Assembly: GCA_900540185.1 (NCBI GenBank)
Contig: UQFH01000002.1
Coordinates: 1-64,000, forward strand
DNA: 64,000 nucleotides
Direction of reading: 5' to 3'
From: an uncultured Eubacteriales bacterium
GTDB taxonomy: Bacteria; Bacillota; Clostridia; Tissierellales; Peptoniphilaceae
How positions within the stretch are numbered: position 1 is the first letter of the stretch; the number at the start of each line of letters is the position of its first letter. Under the pieces are notes generated by a model that had not been told where the DNA came from, searched no databases, and saw only the letters and a program-made list of their open reading frames with translations. Positions 7,833 through 16,343 of this stretch are shown here, piece after piece. Made by a program: the position numbers and the translations under genes.

Positions 7833-8360
7833 ATGAGAGAGGCAGTTTTAAAACAAAAAGAATCAACCGTTGCGGAAATTAAAGAAAAAATTGAAAAAGC
7901 TTCCTCCATGGTTCTTGTTGAATATCGTGGACTTAATGTTGAAGATGTTACCGAACTTCGTAAGAATTTCAGAGAAGCCGGCGTCGACTACAAAGTTTAC
8001 AAGAACACTCTTATGGCAAGAGCATTCACAGAACTTGGATATGAAGATTTTACAAAGAATTTCCACGGACCAAATGCTATAGCATTTGCATACGACGACA
8101 TTGCCGCTGCAGCTAGAGTTTCTAACAAATTTGCAAAAGATAATGATAAACTCGTTATCAAATCGGGAATGGTTGACGGAAAAGAAATTGATTTAGACGG
8201 AATTAAAGCATTAGCAGAACTTCCAACAAAAGAAGTTCTCCTTTCACAAGTACTTGGTGGCTTGAACGGCCCAATCCAAGGCTTCGCAAATGTACTATCT
8301 GGAACAATGCGTTCCTTAGTAATTGCTCTTGACCAAATCAGAGCAGGTAAGACAGAATAA
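7833..8360 (+). CDS. rplJ: 50S ribosomal protein L10
   Basis: 175 residues, the normal L10 length. It anchors L7/L12 dimers on the ribosomal stalk. Recognisable segments are VLVEYRGLNVEDVTELRKNF and YKVYKNTLMARAF, with a C-terminal helix that binds L7/L12. The ATG at 7833 follows GGAGG by 6 nt; an in-frame ATG at 7818 lies upstream of that site and is not the start. rplL follows 26 nt later. Confidence 0.97.
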   Translation: MREAVLKQKESTVAEIKEKIEKASSMVLVEYRGLNVEDVTELRKNFREAGVDYKVYKNTLMARAFTELGYEDFTKNFHGPNAIAFAYDDIAAAARVSNKFAKDNDKLVIKSGMVDGKEIDLDGIKALAELPTKEVLLSQVLGGLNGPIQGFANVLSGTMRSLVIALDQIRAGKTE

Positions 8361-8386
8361 AATTAAAATTATCGGAGGTATTTAAA

Positions 8387-8770
8387 ATGAGTGAAAAAGT
8401 AACTAAACTTATTGAAGATGTAAAAGAATTAACAGTATTGGAATTAAGTGAACTTGTAAAAGCACTTGAAGAAGAATTTGGCGTATCAGCAGCAGCTCCG
8501 GCAGCAGTTGCAGTAGCAGGTCCTGCAGCAGCAGGCGCAGCAGCAGGCGCTGAAGAAAAAACAGAATTCGACGTAATTCTTAAATCAGCAGGCGGAGAAA
8601 AAATCAAAGTTATCAAGGTTGTAAGAGAAGTTACAGGTCTTGGACTTAAAGAAGCTAAGGATCTCGTAGACGGAGCTCCAAAGGCACTTAAAGAAGGCGC
8701 TGCAAAAGAAGAAGCAGAAGACATCAAGAAGAAACTTGAAGAAGTTGGCGCTGAAGTAGAAGTAAAATAA
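8387..8770 (+). CDS. rplL: 50S ribosomal protein L7/L12
   Basis: 127 residues. It has an N-terminal dimerisation helix (VLELSELVKALEEEFGV), an Ala/Gly-rich hinge (about 43-64), and a C-terminal factor-binding domain with KIKVIKVVREVTGLGLKEAK and DLVDGAPKALKEG. It is the stalk protein that recruits translation factors. The gene is followed by a strong terminator and then by repeats rather than rpoB. Confidence 0.98.
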   Translation: MSEKVTKLIEDVKELTVLELSELVKALEEEFGVSAAAPAAVAVAGPAAAGAAAGAEEKTEFDVILKSAGGEKIKVIKVVREVTGLGLKEAKDLVDGAPKALKEGAAKEEAEDIKKKLEEVGAEVEVK

Positions 8771-8776
8771 GAAATT

Positions 8777-8806
8777 AAGCACCCTATTGATGGGGTGCTT
8801 TTTTTA
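8777..8806 (+). terminator. Rho-independent terminator after rplL
   Basis: AAGCACCC / GGGGTGCTT stem with a 7-nt loop, then seven T residues. Confidence 0.92.
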
Positions 8807-8817
8807 TTTGTAAAGGG

Positions 8818-8962
8818 TTTATTTGCGGTTTACAGTCGACGTCAACGACTCATTTCTCCTATTCGTCGAAATGTCGTCGGACGTCTTTGCGGAAGACCTA
8901 CCATCGTGTTTTTGATTTTGTCAAATCAAAAAGCACGGGTTAGGTCTATCTTTTCGCGATAA
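8818..8962 (+). repeat. Interspersed repeat, family B (copy 1)
   Basis: About 145 bp shared with 33351-33493 in the same orientation and 21585-21710 inverted. Conserved pieces are CGACTCATTTCTCC, CGGACGTCTTTGCGGAAGAC and CACGGGTTAG. An inner palindrome (CGTGTTTTTGATTT / AAATCAAAAAGCACG) lies inside an outer AGACCTA / TAGGTCT pair, so a transcript would fold into a long hairpin. Confidence 0.85.
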
Positions 8963-8984
8963 TGATTTATGCTTGTATAATTTT

Positions 8985-9160
8985 TTGTACGCCGCCGTAG
9001 CGGGATGGTTCAGTGAATCCTCCCGCAAAAAGCCTCACTCCTAAAATATTTCACACGGAATTATTCTTGCTAAAATGGCGACTATCTTGCTTTTCAGAAG
9101 TTCCCAACCTGCGACGTATTTAACAATACGCCTCGGTTGCTCGCTTCTTCCAAAGAGAGT
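8985..9160 (+). repeat. Mosaic of interspersed repeat families F and A
   Basis: 8990-9035 matches the CCGTAGCGGGA...CCTCCCGC module (also at 33240, 54133 and 54277). This runs into GCCTCACTCCTAAAATATTTC, the right half of family A. A second family A core occurs at 9115-9130 (CGTATT-taac-AATACG). It looks like joined fragments rather than one intact element. Confidence 0.7.
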
Positions 9161-9162
9161 CT

Positions 9163-9290
9163 ATTCTTGCTAAAATTGCGAAAAACGGTTGGTCGACTTT
9201 TTAGTCGCTGCGACATACTTGCCAGTATGCCTCGCTCCTAAAAATTCTTGCACTAACCGTTTTTCATCAATTTTATCTGCGAATTAGGGT
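9163..9290 (+). repeat. Interspersed hairpin repeat, family A (copy 1)
   Basis: An imperfect palindrome. Outer arms AAAAACGGTT / AACCGTTTTT enclose a central stem CATACT-tgcc-AGTATG (9214-9229). Other copies are at 21360, 31149, 33087 and 33480. No gene is visible in it. Confidence 0.8.
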
Positions 9291-9369
9291 GAGATATAAT
9301 ACGTCGTTTATTGCAAAGCGGCGTTATTCATCCATTTTAGCGAAGAATGTGGTGTGAACTATATAATAA

Positions 9370-9408
9370 AAATACCTTGGAAACAATGTGTCTCCAAGGT
9401 GTTTTTTT
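9370..9408 (+). terminator. Orphan Rho-independent terminator
   Basis: Perfect 8-bp stem ACCTTGGA (9374-9381) / TCCAAGGT (9393-9400) followed by gTTTTTTT. There is no coding region within 550 bp upstream, so it would end either readthrough from repeats or an undescribed short RNA. TATAAT at 9362-9367 overlaps its 5' side. Confidence 0.7.
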
Positions 9409-9601
9409 GTAGAGGGGTGTGTACGCTGTTGTAACGGCGGGTTTTGGGGTGAAAATTGAATGGGGCTTGGGTTTGATATTTTATTTACACAGCGTTATTG
9501 GTAGGGTTGTAAATTTTGTGGATGTGATATATGGCGTGAGGACATCGTTGTTCCTTACGTCACAACGTATGCCGTCACGCTACGGATGCGATTGCAAAGC
9601 C

Positions 9602-9856
9602 ATACAATTAATGATTTTATCGGCGCAGAAAATATCTATTGGTGATATTTTTTGTGAGATATTTTATAATCACACCTATGGTTGCATGTTGTTATAACAA
9701 CGAAAATCAAATATGGCGGTACAATGCGATTGAGAATGTATGCAATTAGTGATTTTATCAGCGCAGAAAGTATCTATTGGTAATATTTTTGGAGAGATAT
9801 TTTATGAACACACCTATGGTTTTATGTTGTTATAACAACGAAAATCAAATTTGGCG
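9602..9856 (+). repeat. Pair of 117-bp direct repeats
   Basis: 9602-9718 and 9740-9856 are near-identical. Shared pieces include GATTTTATC, GCGCAGAAA, TATCTATTGGT, CACACCTATGG and TGTTGTTATAACAACGAAAA, at an offset of 138 bp. The open frame crossing the first copy has no ribosome binding site and no recognisable protein. Each copy contains the short palindrome GTTGTTATAACAAC. Confidence 0.85.
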
Positions 9857-10283
9857 ATATGAGACTTACATATACATAGACAATTGCAAAGAATAAATGC
9901 ATCCCAAATCACACGATTTTAAGATTCACTTTTATGCCAAAAAACTATCTCCAAATTTCTTCTCGAAATTTTTTCTTTATTTTTTTCAAAAAAGTTATTA
10001 CAAAATGATTAAAATGGTTCTTCAAGTGGGATAATATATCTATAGACAGGCATTAGATTAAAGTGGATGTCTATTAAATGGTAGATGGATTTTTTGAGAG
10101 GTTCAGTTATGTTTTTTATAACGTTTGAAAAGGTTTATAGTTGCGAGATTAACGAAAGTTCATTACATACTGTTTTTATGCAAAGGGCCGGGTTCTTTTA
10201 GAGCGGTCTTTTTTTGTAGATATTTTTCTTGCGATATGCAAGTTTAATATAAAATGGGTTTTACCCACATTAAGGAGGTTTAT
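9857..10283 (+). other. Leader region upstream of the oligopeptide ABC operon
   Basis: About 400 bp without a gene. It contains a palindrome TAGACA...TGTCTA (about 10042-10074). A terminator-like hairpin lies at 10183-10217, where AAAGGGCC and GTTCT pair with AGAGC and GGTCTTT and are followed by T residues. It may be the leader and attenuator of the operon; the effector cannot be read from sequence. Confidence 0.4.
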
Positions 10284-11846
10284 ATGAAAAAGTTATTTTC
10301 AATTGTGTTGTCATTACTTATGGTTATGACATTATTAACCGGATGCGGTAACGGCAACAAATCATCAGGCACAAGAAAGGGAGACGCAGACACTCTTTAT
10401 GTAGCTAACGACTCTGATGCTATTTCTCTTGACCCAATGGGCACAAATGATAACGCATCATCAAAGGTGTTGGTACAAATTTATGAAGGTTTGTTCGAGT
10501 TGAACGACCAAGCAAAAGAAGTTCCACTTCTTGCAGAAAGTTATGACAAGGTTTCAGATACTGAGTATGTTTTCCATTTAAGAAAGGGCGTTAAGTTCCA
10601 CAATGGAGACGAAATGAAGGCATCTGACGTTGTTTTCTCATTGAAACGTGCTTGTGAAGCACCGAATGTTAAGCACTTGTTCAATACTATCGATGTAGAT
10701 TCTATCAAGGCTGACGACGATTATACTGTAAGATTCAATCTTAAGTTTGCATATCCGGGCATTATTGCATCTCTTATGCACCCGGGCGGAGCAATTCTTT
10801 GTCAAAAGTTTGTAGAAGAAGCAGGCGACAATTTCGGTACATCCACAGATAAGGTTTGCGGAACAGGTCCGTTTAAACTCGACGAATGGTCAAAGGCAAA
10901 TGTTATAAAGTTAAGTAGATTTGAAGATTATTACGGCGAAAAGTCAAAGATGGCAAAGGTTGAAATGAAGATCATACCTGAACCTACAAACAGACTCGTT
11001 GAACTTCAAACCGGCGGAGCAGATATTGTTTACGAACTTCAACCGATGGACGTTGAAAAGATTGAAAAGGATGAAAATTTAGTTATGCTTAAATCCGACG
11101 ACTATGGTACAACATATCTTGGATTTAATACACAAAAGGCACCGTTTGACAATCCAAAGGTTCGTCAAGCTATTGCATACGCAATCGATATTCCGGATTT
11201 GATTCCGAAGGTATGGCTCGGTCTTGGAAAGGCAGCTTCAAACTCAATGCCTCCGACACTTGTTTATTCAATCGGTGGAGAAACAAAGGCGAAGGAAAGA
11301 GATGTTGAAAAGGCAAAGGCTTTGCTTGCTGAAGCAGGATTCCCTGACGGATTTGACACGACAATTTCTACAAATGAAAGAAAACAACGTGTCGATATGG
11401 CAACTATTATTAAGGAACAACTTAAAGATGTTGGAATCAATGTAACGATTAATGTTATGGAATGGTCGGCATACAATGATTTGTTAAAGAACGGTAAGCA
11501 AGATATGTTTGAAATCGCTTGGATTTCAGATACTCCGGACCCGGATGCATTCTTGTTCCCATGCTTCCACTCAAGTGCAATGGGTGAAGGCGGCAACTAT
11601 TGTTGGTTAAATGACAGCGAAATGGACAAGTTACTCGACGATGCGAGAATGGAACTTGACACAAATAAGAGAGCTGAAATTTATAAGAAGGCTCAAGAGT
11701 ATATTCTTGACCAACAAATTTGGATTCCGCAATATTGGGCAGAACTCACAGCTGCAACTTCAAAGAATGTTGAAGGTTTTGAAATGAACCACTTCGGTTT
11801 CTACAAGCTTTCAAAGGTTTCTGTAAAATCAGCTGAAAATAAATAA
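10284..11846 (+). CDS. Oligopeptide/dipeptide ABC transporter substrate-binding lipoprotein
   Basis: 520 residues, SBP family 5 (OppA/DppA type). The signal peptide ends in the lipobox LLTGC (lipidated Cys21), then a Ser/Gly linker. Family blocks seen are KVLVQIYEGLFELN, YVFHLRKGVKFHNGDEM, YLGFNTQKAPFDNPKVRQAI and KKAQEYILDQQIWIPQYW. It captures peptides at the membrane surface for the permeases and ATPases encoded next. The ATG at 10284 follows AAGGAGG; an in-frame ATG 30 nt upstream lacks a site. A hairpin separates it from the permease genes. Confidence 0.93.
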   Translation: MKKLFSIVLSLLMVMTLLTGCGNGNKSSGTRKGDADTLYVANDSDAISLDPMGTNDNASSKVLVQIYEGLFELNDQAKEVPLLAESYDKVSDTEYVFHLRKGVKFHNGDEMKASDVVFSLKRACEAPNVKHLFNTIDVDSIKADDDYTVRFNLKFAYPGIIASLMHPGGAILCQKFVEEAGDNFGTSTDKVCGTGPFKLDEWSKANVIKLSRFEDYYGEKSKMAKVEMKIIPEPTNRLVELQTGGADIVYELQPMDVEKIEKDENLVMLKSDDYGTTYLGFNTQKAPFDNPKVRQAIAYAIDIPDLIPKVWLGLGKAASNSMPPTLVYSIGGETKAKERDVEKAKALLAEAGFPDGFDTTISTNERKQRVDMATIIKEQLKDVGINVTINVMEWSAYNDLLKNGKQDMFEIAWISDTPDPDAFLFPCFHSSAMGEGGNYCWLNDSEMDKLLDDARMELDTNKRAEIYKKAQEYILDQQIWIPQYWAELTAATSKNVEGFEMNHFGFYKLSKVSVKSAENK

Positions 11847-11852
11847 GAATTT

Positions 11853-11886
11853 AAGGTGAGGGGAGACGTATCTCCCCTTCCACCTA
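11853..11886 (+). other. Intercistronic hairpin
   Basis: AAGGTG-A-GGGGAGA / TCTCCCC-TT-CACCT with a 4-nt loop and no T run. Placed between the binding-protein gene and the permease genes, it probably stabilises the upstream message, giving more binding protein than permease, as is common for ABC operons. Confidence 0.65.
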
Positions 11887-11913
11887 TATTGATGTTTTAA
11901 GATCGGAGGCAAT

Positions 11914-12843
11914 ATGTTTAAATATATTTTAAAAAGAATCCTCTATTTGATTCCGGTTATTTTGCTGGTAAGCCTTTTTGTTTTCTGGTTATTATACATA
12001 ACCCCGGGAGATCCTGCTCGTAATATTCTGGGACCGTCGGCTCCGGAACAACAAGTAGCGGAACTTAGAGAGGAACTCGGTCTTAATGATCCGTTTTTTG
12101 TACAATATGGAAGATATATTTCCAATTTGGTATTAAAGGGAGATTTGGGACGTAGTTATAGAACGAGAATGCCGGTAGTTCAAGAAATTGGAAACAGAGC
12201 CGGCGCAACAATAAGATTGGCATTTTTGGCAATCACTTTCGCAGTTTTACTTGGTATTCCAATCGGAATTATTTCAGCGGTAAAACAGTATAGTTTTTTC
12301 GACAATTTGACCATGATTTTCGCCCTCATAGGTATTTCTATGCCGGTTTTCTGGTTGGGGCTGCTTTTAATAATGCTATTCAGCGTTCAACTCGGGTGGT
12401 TCCCGGCTTCCGGATTTGACCGTCCGAGCCAATGGGTACTTCCGGCTGTCGCACTCGGTGCGCAATCGGTTTCCGTTATTACAAGACAAACGAGAAGTTC
12501 GATGCTCGAAGTTATTAGACAAGATTATATCAGAACCGCAAAGGCAAAAGGTCAGGAACAAAGGGTCATAACAAGAAAACACGCTCTTGCAAATGCGCTT
12601 ATTCCAATTACTACCGTTATCGGAACGCAATTTGGACAACTTATGGGCGGTGCTCTTATGACCGAAGTTATTTTCTCAATACCGGGAATCGGAAGACTTA
12701 TGGTTGACTCCATTAAGATGAGAGATATTCCTCTTGTTATGGGCTCAGTATTGTTTGTTGCAGTCACATTTGCGCTTGTAAACTTGATTGTAGACATTCT
12801 TTATACTTTCATCGACCCGCGTGTAAAGAGTCAATATGTGTAG
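11914..12843 (+). CDS. Oligopeptide ABC transporter permease (DppB/OppB type)
   Basis: 309 residues with six predicted membrane helices. It has the conserved N-terminus (RILYLIPVILLVSLFVFWLL, then TPGDPA), SSMLEVIRQDYIRTAKAKG containing the EAA-type cytoplasmic loop, and GGALMTEVIFSIPGIGRL. It is one half of the membrane channel. Start ATG follows GGAGG; the stop codon is 9 nt before the preferred start of the second permease. Confidence 0.94.
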   Translation: MFKYILKRILYLIPVILLVSLFVFWLLYITPGDPARNILGPSAPEQQVAELREELGLNDPFFVQYGRYISNLVLKGDLGRSYRTRMPVVQEIGNRAGATIRLAFLAITFAVLLGIPIGIISAVKQYSFFDNLTMIFALIGISMPVFWLGLLLIMLFSVQLGWFPASGFDRPSQWVLPAVALGAQSVSVITRQTRSSMLEVIRQDYIRTAKAKGQEQRVITRKHALANALIPITTVIGTQFGQLMGGALMTEVIFSIPGIGRLMVDSIKMRDIPLVMGSVLFVAVTFALVNLIVDILYTFIDPRVKSQYV

Positions 12844-12852
12844 GTGAGCGAT

Positions 12853-13740
12853 ATGAAAGACAATAATTTAAAAAACGAAATCAAACAAAGAAGGGCTAAA
12901 AGACAAACCGGCTTGAGCGAAGTTATGAAGAGAATGAAGAGAAATAAGCTCTCGATGGTTGGACTTATTATACTTGTCATTCTCGTGCTAGTCGCGATTT
13001 TTGCCGACATTATCGCACCGTATGAGTTCAACGAAATGGTCGGACCGACGTATCAAACGCCGAACAGTCAATTTATTTTCGGAACGGACCACCTCGGTCG
13101 TGATATTTTCTCACGTGTTGTTTATGGCTCTAGAATCAGTTTGAAAGTCGGATTTATTTCCGTTTCAATCGCACTTATTTTCGGAGTTACACTCGGAGCT
13201 ATCACGGGATACTACGGCGGCAAGGTCGACACACTCGTCATGAGATTTATCGACGTTCTCCAAGCAATTCCTGATATTCTTCTTGCAATTGCAATTATGA
13301 GTGCGCTCGGAAGCGGACTTGGAAACTTGATGATTGCGGTCGGTATTGCGTCTGTCCCTGCATATGCGAGAATTGTAAGAAGTTCCGTTTTGACAATCAA
13401 GGACAACGAATTTGTCGAAGCCGCAAAAGCTAACGGCTCAAATGATTTAAGAATTATTTTTAAACACATTATTCCAAACTGTATGGCGCCGATTATCGTT
13501 CAAGCAACTCTCGGTGTTGCATATGCAATCATTAATGCGGCAGGTCTTTCCTTTATCGGACTCGGACTTGAACCGCCGACACCTGAATGGGGAGCAATGC
13601 TTTCGGATGGACGTTCATATATTATGGATTTTCCACACATAACACTTTTCCCTGGACTTGCAATTGTTGTTACGATTTTTGCACTTAATGTTATGGGAGA
13701 CGGTTTAAGAGACGCTCTTGACCCGAAACTTAAGAGATAG
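12853..13740 (+). CDS. Oligopeptide ABC transporter permease (DppC/OppC type)
   Basis: 295 residues: the N-terminal OppC cytoplasmic segment, FIFGTDHLGRDIFSRVVYGS, the EAA loop EFVEAAKANGSNDLRIIFKH, and the C-terminal GLGLEPPTPEWGAMLSDGR. It pairs with the preceding permease. Both GTG at 12844 and ATG at 12853 are in frame; AGGTGA at 12842-12847 overlaps the GTG and is 5 nt from the ATG, so the ATG is chosen. Confidence 0.94.
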   Translation: MKDNNLKNEIKQRRAKRQTGLSEVMKRMKRNKLSMVGLIILVILVLVAIFADIIAPYEFNEMVGPTYQTPNSQFIFGTDHLGRDIFSRVVYGSRISLKVGFISVSIALIFGVTLGAITGYYGGKVDTLVMRFIDVLQAIPDILLAIAIMSALGSGLGNLMIAVGIASVPAYARIVRSSVLTIKDNEFVEAAKANGSNDLRIIFKHIIPNCMAPIIVQATLGVAYAIINAAGLSFIGLGLEPPTPEWGAMLSDGRSYIMDFPHITLFPGLAIVVTIFALNVMGDGLRDALDPKLKR

Positions 13741-13749
13741 GAGGGCAAT

Positions 13750-14751
13750 ATGAAAAAAGGAAATTTGTTGAATGTAAGAGGCCTATCCGTTGAGTTTCAC
13801 ACAGATTCAGGGGTTGTAAAGGCCGTAAACGGAATGGATTTGTCCTTAAATAAAAAGGAAACATTGGGACTTGTCGGAGAAACGGGAGCCGGTAAAACTA
13901 CAACCGCTCTTGCAATCCTAAACCTCGTTCCGGATCCGCCGGGAATAATAAGCGCCGGAGAAATCGAATTTGAAGGCGAAAATATTTTAACGAAAAAAGA
14001 AAAAGAAATGAGAAAGATTAGAGGTGGAAAAATCTCTATGATTTTCCAAGACCCGATGACCAGTTTGAACCCGGTTATGACGATTGGAAAACAAATTGCA
14101 GAAGTTTTCACGCTCCACACCGATCTCGATAAAAAGGCAATAAAAGAAAAGACGCTCGAAATGCTCGACGTCGTCGGAATCAGACGCGAAAGGGTAAACG
14201 ATTATCCGCACCAACTTTCCGGCGGTATGAAACAAAGAATTGTCATCGCTATGGCGCTTGCATGTAATCCGGAAATAATTATTGCGGACGAACCGACAAC
14301 CGCTCTCGACGTTACAATTCAAGCGCAAGTTATGGAACTTATGAAGGAATTGAAGAGAAAATACGACACTTCGATTATCATGATCACCCATGACTTGGGA
14401 GTTATCGCTGAAATTGCGGACAAGGTTTCGGTCGTATATGCAGGAGAGGTTGTTGAAACGGGCTCCACAAAAGACATCTACACCGACAAAAAACACCCGT
14501 ACACAATCGGACTTTTCTCATCAATTCCGAAACTGACTGGCGATGTTGACAGACTTCAAGTAATTCCGGGAGCCACACCGGACCCGACAAACTTGCCGAC
14601 GGGATGCAAATTCCATCCGAGATGTACAGAATGTATGGAAATTTGTAAAACGGAAAAACCACCGGTCTATGAAGTTACACCTGAACACTATGTAAAATGT
14701 TTTCTATACAAAGACTCGAAACAAGTCGATGAAAACGGAGAAGAGAAGTAG
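13750..14751 (+). CDS. Oligopeptide ABC transporter ATP-binding protein (DppD/OppD type)
   Basis: 333 residues. It carries Walker A GETGAGKTT, Q-loop IFQDPMTSLNPVM, signature LSGGMKQRIVIAMAL, Walker B IIIADEPTTALD and H-loop ITHDLG. The C-terminal oligopeptide-transporter domain with clustered cysteines (CKFHPRCTECMEIC) is typical of this subfamily and may bind an Fe-S cluster. It energises uptake with the next gene's product. RBS AGGAGG. Confidence 0.95.
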   Translation: MKKGNLLNVRGLSVEFHTDSGVVKAVNGMDLSLNKKETLGLVGETGAGKTTTALAILNLVPDPPGIISAGEIEFEGENILTKKEKEMRKIRGGKISMIFQDPMTSLNPVMTIGKQIAEVFTLHTDLDKKAIKEKTLEMLDVVGIRRERVNDYPHQLSGGMKQRIVIAMALACNPEIIIADEPTTALDVTIQAQVMELMKELKRKYDTSIIMITHDLGVIAEIADKVSVVYAGEVVETGSTKDIYTDKKHPYTIGLFSSIPKLTGDVDRLQVIPGATPDPTNLPTGCKFHPRCTECMEICKTEKPPVYEVTPEHYVKCFLYKDSKQVDENGEEK

Positions 14752-14763
14752 AGGAGGAAAGCT

Positions 14764-15720
14764 ATGACAAATAATTTCATTGAAGTAAAACATCTGTGCA
14801 AATACTTTCCGACAAAGAAAGGTCTGCTTCACGCGGTTGAGGATTTAAACTTCGAAATCAAAAAAGGGGAAACCCTTGGACTTGTCGGAGAGTCCGGATG
14901 CGGTAAATCGACGGCGGGTCGTGCGATAATAAGACTGCACGAACCGACAAGCGGGGAAATTTGGTTTAACGGCGAAAATATAATGAATCGCAAAACCAGA
15001 AAAGAAATGAATCAATTGAGACGCGAAATGCAAATCGTATTTCAAGACCCGTATTCATCTTTGAACCCGAGACTTAACACCTTTGATTTGATTGCCGATG
15101 CACTCTATGTAAATAAGATTTATGAAAATAAAAAAGAAATTGAAAAAGTCGTTCTTGAAATGATGGAAACGGTAGGTCTTGAAAAAAGACTTATAAATTC
15201 CTATCCGCACGAACTTGACGGCGGAAGAAGACAAAGAATCGGAATCGCAAGAGCTCTTGTAATGAGACCGGAATTCATCGTCCTTGACGAACCGGTTTCC
15301 GCGCTTGACGTTTCAATTCAAGCACAAGTTTTAAATCTTCTTCAAGACATTCAAAGGGATAAAGAACTCACATATCTCTTTATCTCGCACGACCTCTCGG
15401 TTGTACGACATCTTTCGGACAGAGTTGCCGTAATGTATTTGGGAAGAATGGTTGAACTTGCGGACTATGTAAAAATCTTTGAAAATCCGCTTCATCCATA
15501 CACAAAAGCGCTTCTCTCCGCAATACCTGTTCCGGAATACAACTACAACCAAGAAAGAATAATCTTAAAAGGCGACGTTCCAAGTCCGATTGACCCGCCT
15601 GACAGATGTGTATTCTACGGAAGATGTCCGAGAAGAGACGAAAAATTATGTACCGGACCACATCCGGGACTTCGAGAAGTCGAACCCGGACACTTTGTGG
15701 CTTGCCACTTGGTCAAATAA
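14764..15720 (+). CDS. Oligopeptide ABC transporter ATP-binding protein (DppF/OppF type)
   Basis: 318 residues. Walker A is GESGCGKST, Q-loop VFQDPYSSLNPR, Walker B FIVLDEPVSALD and H-loop SHDLSVV. The signature reads ELDGGRRQRIGIAR instead of the canonical LSGGQ, a variant carried by a set of clostridial DppF proteins, so it need not mean loss of function. The C-terminal domain has the cysteines CVFYGRCPRRDEKLC. Last gene of the operon, followed by a strong terminator. Confidence 0.95.
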   Translation: MTNNFIEVKHLCKYFPTKKGLLHAVEDLNFEIKKGETLGLVGESGCGKSTAGRAIIRLHEPTSGEIWFNGENIMNRKTRKEMNQLRREMQIVFQDPYSSLNPRLNTFDLIADALYVNKIYENKKEIEKVVLEMMETVGLEKRLINSYPHELDGGRRQRIGIARALVMRPEFIVLDEPVSALDVSIQAQVLNLLQDIQRDKELTYLFISHDLSVVRHLSDRVAVMYLGRMVELADYVKIFENPLHPYTKALLSAIPVPEYNYNQERIILKGDVPSPIDPPDRCVFYGRCPRRDEKLCTGPHPGLREVEPGHFVACHLVK

Positions 15721-15725
15721 AAATA

Positions 15726-15759
15726 AAACTGACGGAAGAAAAACTTCTGTCAGTTTTTT
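15726..15759 (+). terminator. Rho-independent terminator of the oligopeptide operon
   Basis: AAACTGACGGAAG / CTTCTGTCAGTTT with a 5-nt loop and seven T residues. The A-rich 5' side could let it also act for the convergent gene at 15766-16278. Confidence 0.93.
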
Positions 15760-15765
15760 TGATGT

Positions 15766-16278
15766 TTATTTTTTTGGATTGTATTTGTCGATGATTTCCA
15801 AAATCTTTTCGTTTTCCGAAAAAACTTGTTCCTTCATTTCGCTCATCGCATCTGCCAAATCGAGAATTGCAACATTTGAAGCTCTTAAATCATCCTCGTT
15901 CAAATTTTCCTTGTCGATATTTTTCTTTTGCGTATATTCTCTCAAATCTGAAAAGAGACATTCGAAAGCATCTTCAGGCGCATACCTCACTTCGTCTCGA
16001 AGAGTTGCAAAATTTCCGACCGAAACACTCCTTAGAGCGAACTGCACTTCGCTGTCGATCAATGCGTCCTTTTCATACTTGATCATACTCTTTAGAAAGT
16101 CTGCATAATCGTTCATAGTCGTCGCATAAAAACCGCTTTCATTTTTTCCGAGAATTAAAATTCTCTCCATCAGCTCCGACTCGATTGAATAAATTAAATT
16201 TAAACTGTAATCGTTCATCTCTCTTATGCATTCTTCGGTATTTTCCACCGATTCAAATCTCTCTAAAAAGTTGCTCAT
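15766..16278 (-). CDS. Hypothetical protein (helical, cytoplasmic)
   Basis: 170 residues with no recognised domain, no signal peptide and no membrane segment. It is acidic and predicted mostly alpha-helical; the last third is rich in Glu/Lys/Asn (YTQKKNIDKENLNEDDLRAS). The ATG follows AAAGGAG by 6 nt and codon use matches the neighbours, so it is a real gene. It lies downstream of the uptake ABC operon on the same strand with a 65-bp gap, but nothing in it suggests a transport role. Confidence 0.7.
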   Translation of the reverse strand: MSNFLERFESVENTEECIREMNDYSLNLIYSIESELMERILILGKNESGFYATTMNDYADFLKSMIKYEKDALIDSEVQFALRSVSVGNFATLRDEVRYAPEDAFECLFSDLREYTQKKNIDKENLNEDDLRASNVAILDLADAMSEMKEQVFSENEKILEIIDKYNPKK

Positions 16279-16343
16279 AAAAATCTCCTTTAAATATTAT
16301 GAGTATATAATAACACAAAAATGAAAAACTCTCAAGCTAAAAT

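Noticed and set aside
8338..8727. 129-codon minus-strand frame rich in Ala and Ser
   Set aside because: Antisense of the rplL hinge.
9419..9697. 92-codon open frame in the 9.4-9.7 kb region
   Set aside because: No ribosome binding site, no recognisable protein, and it runs into one of two duplicated non-coding 117-bp blocks.
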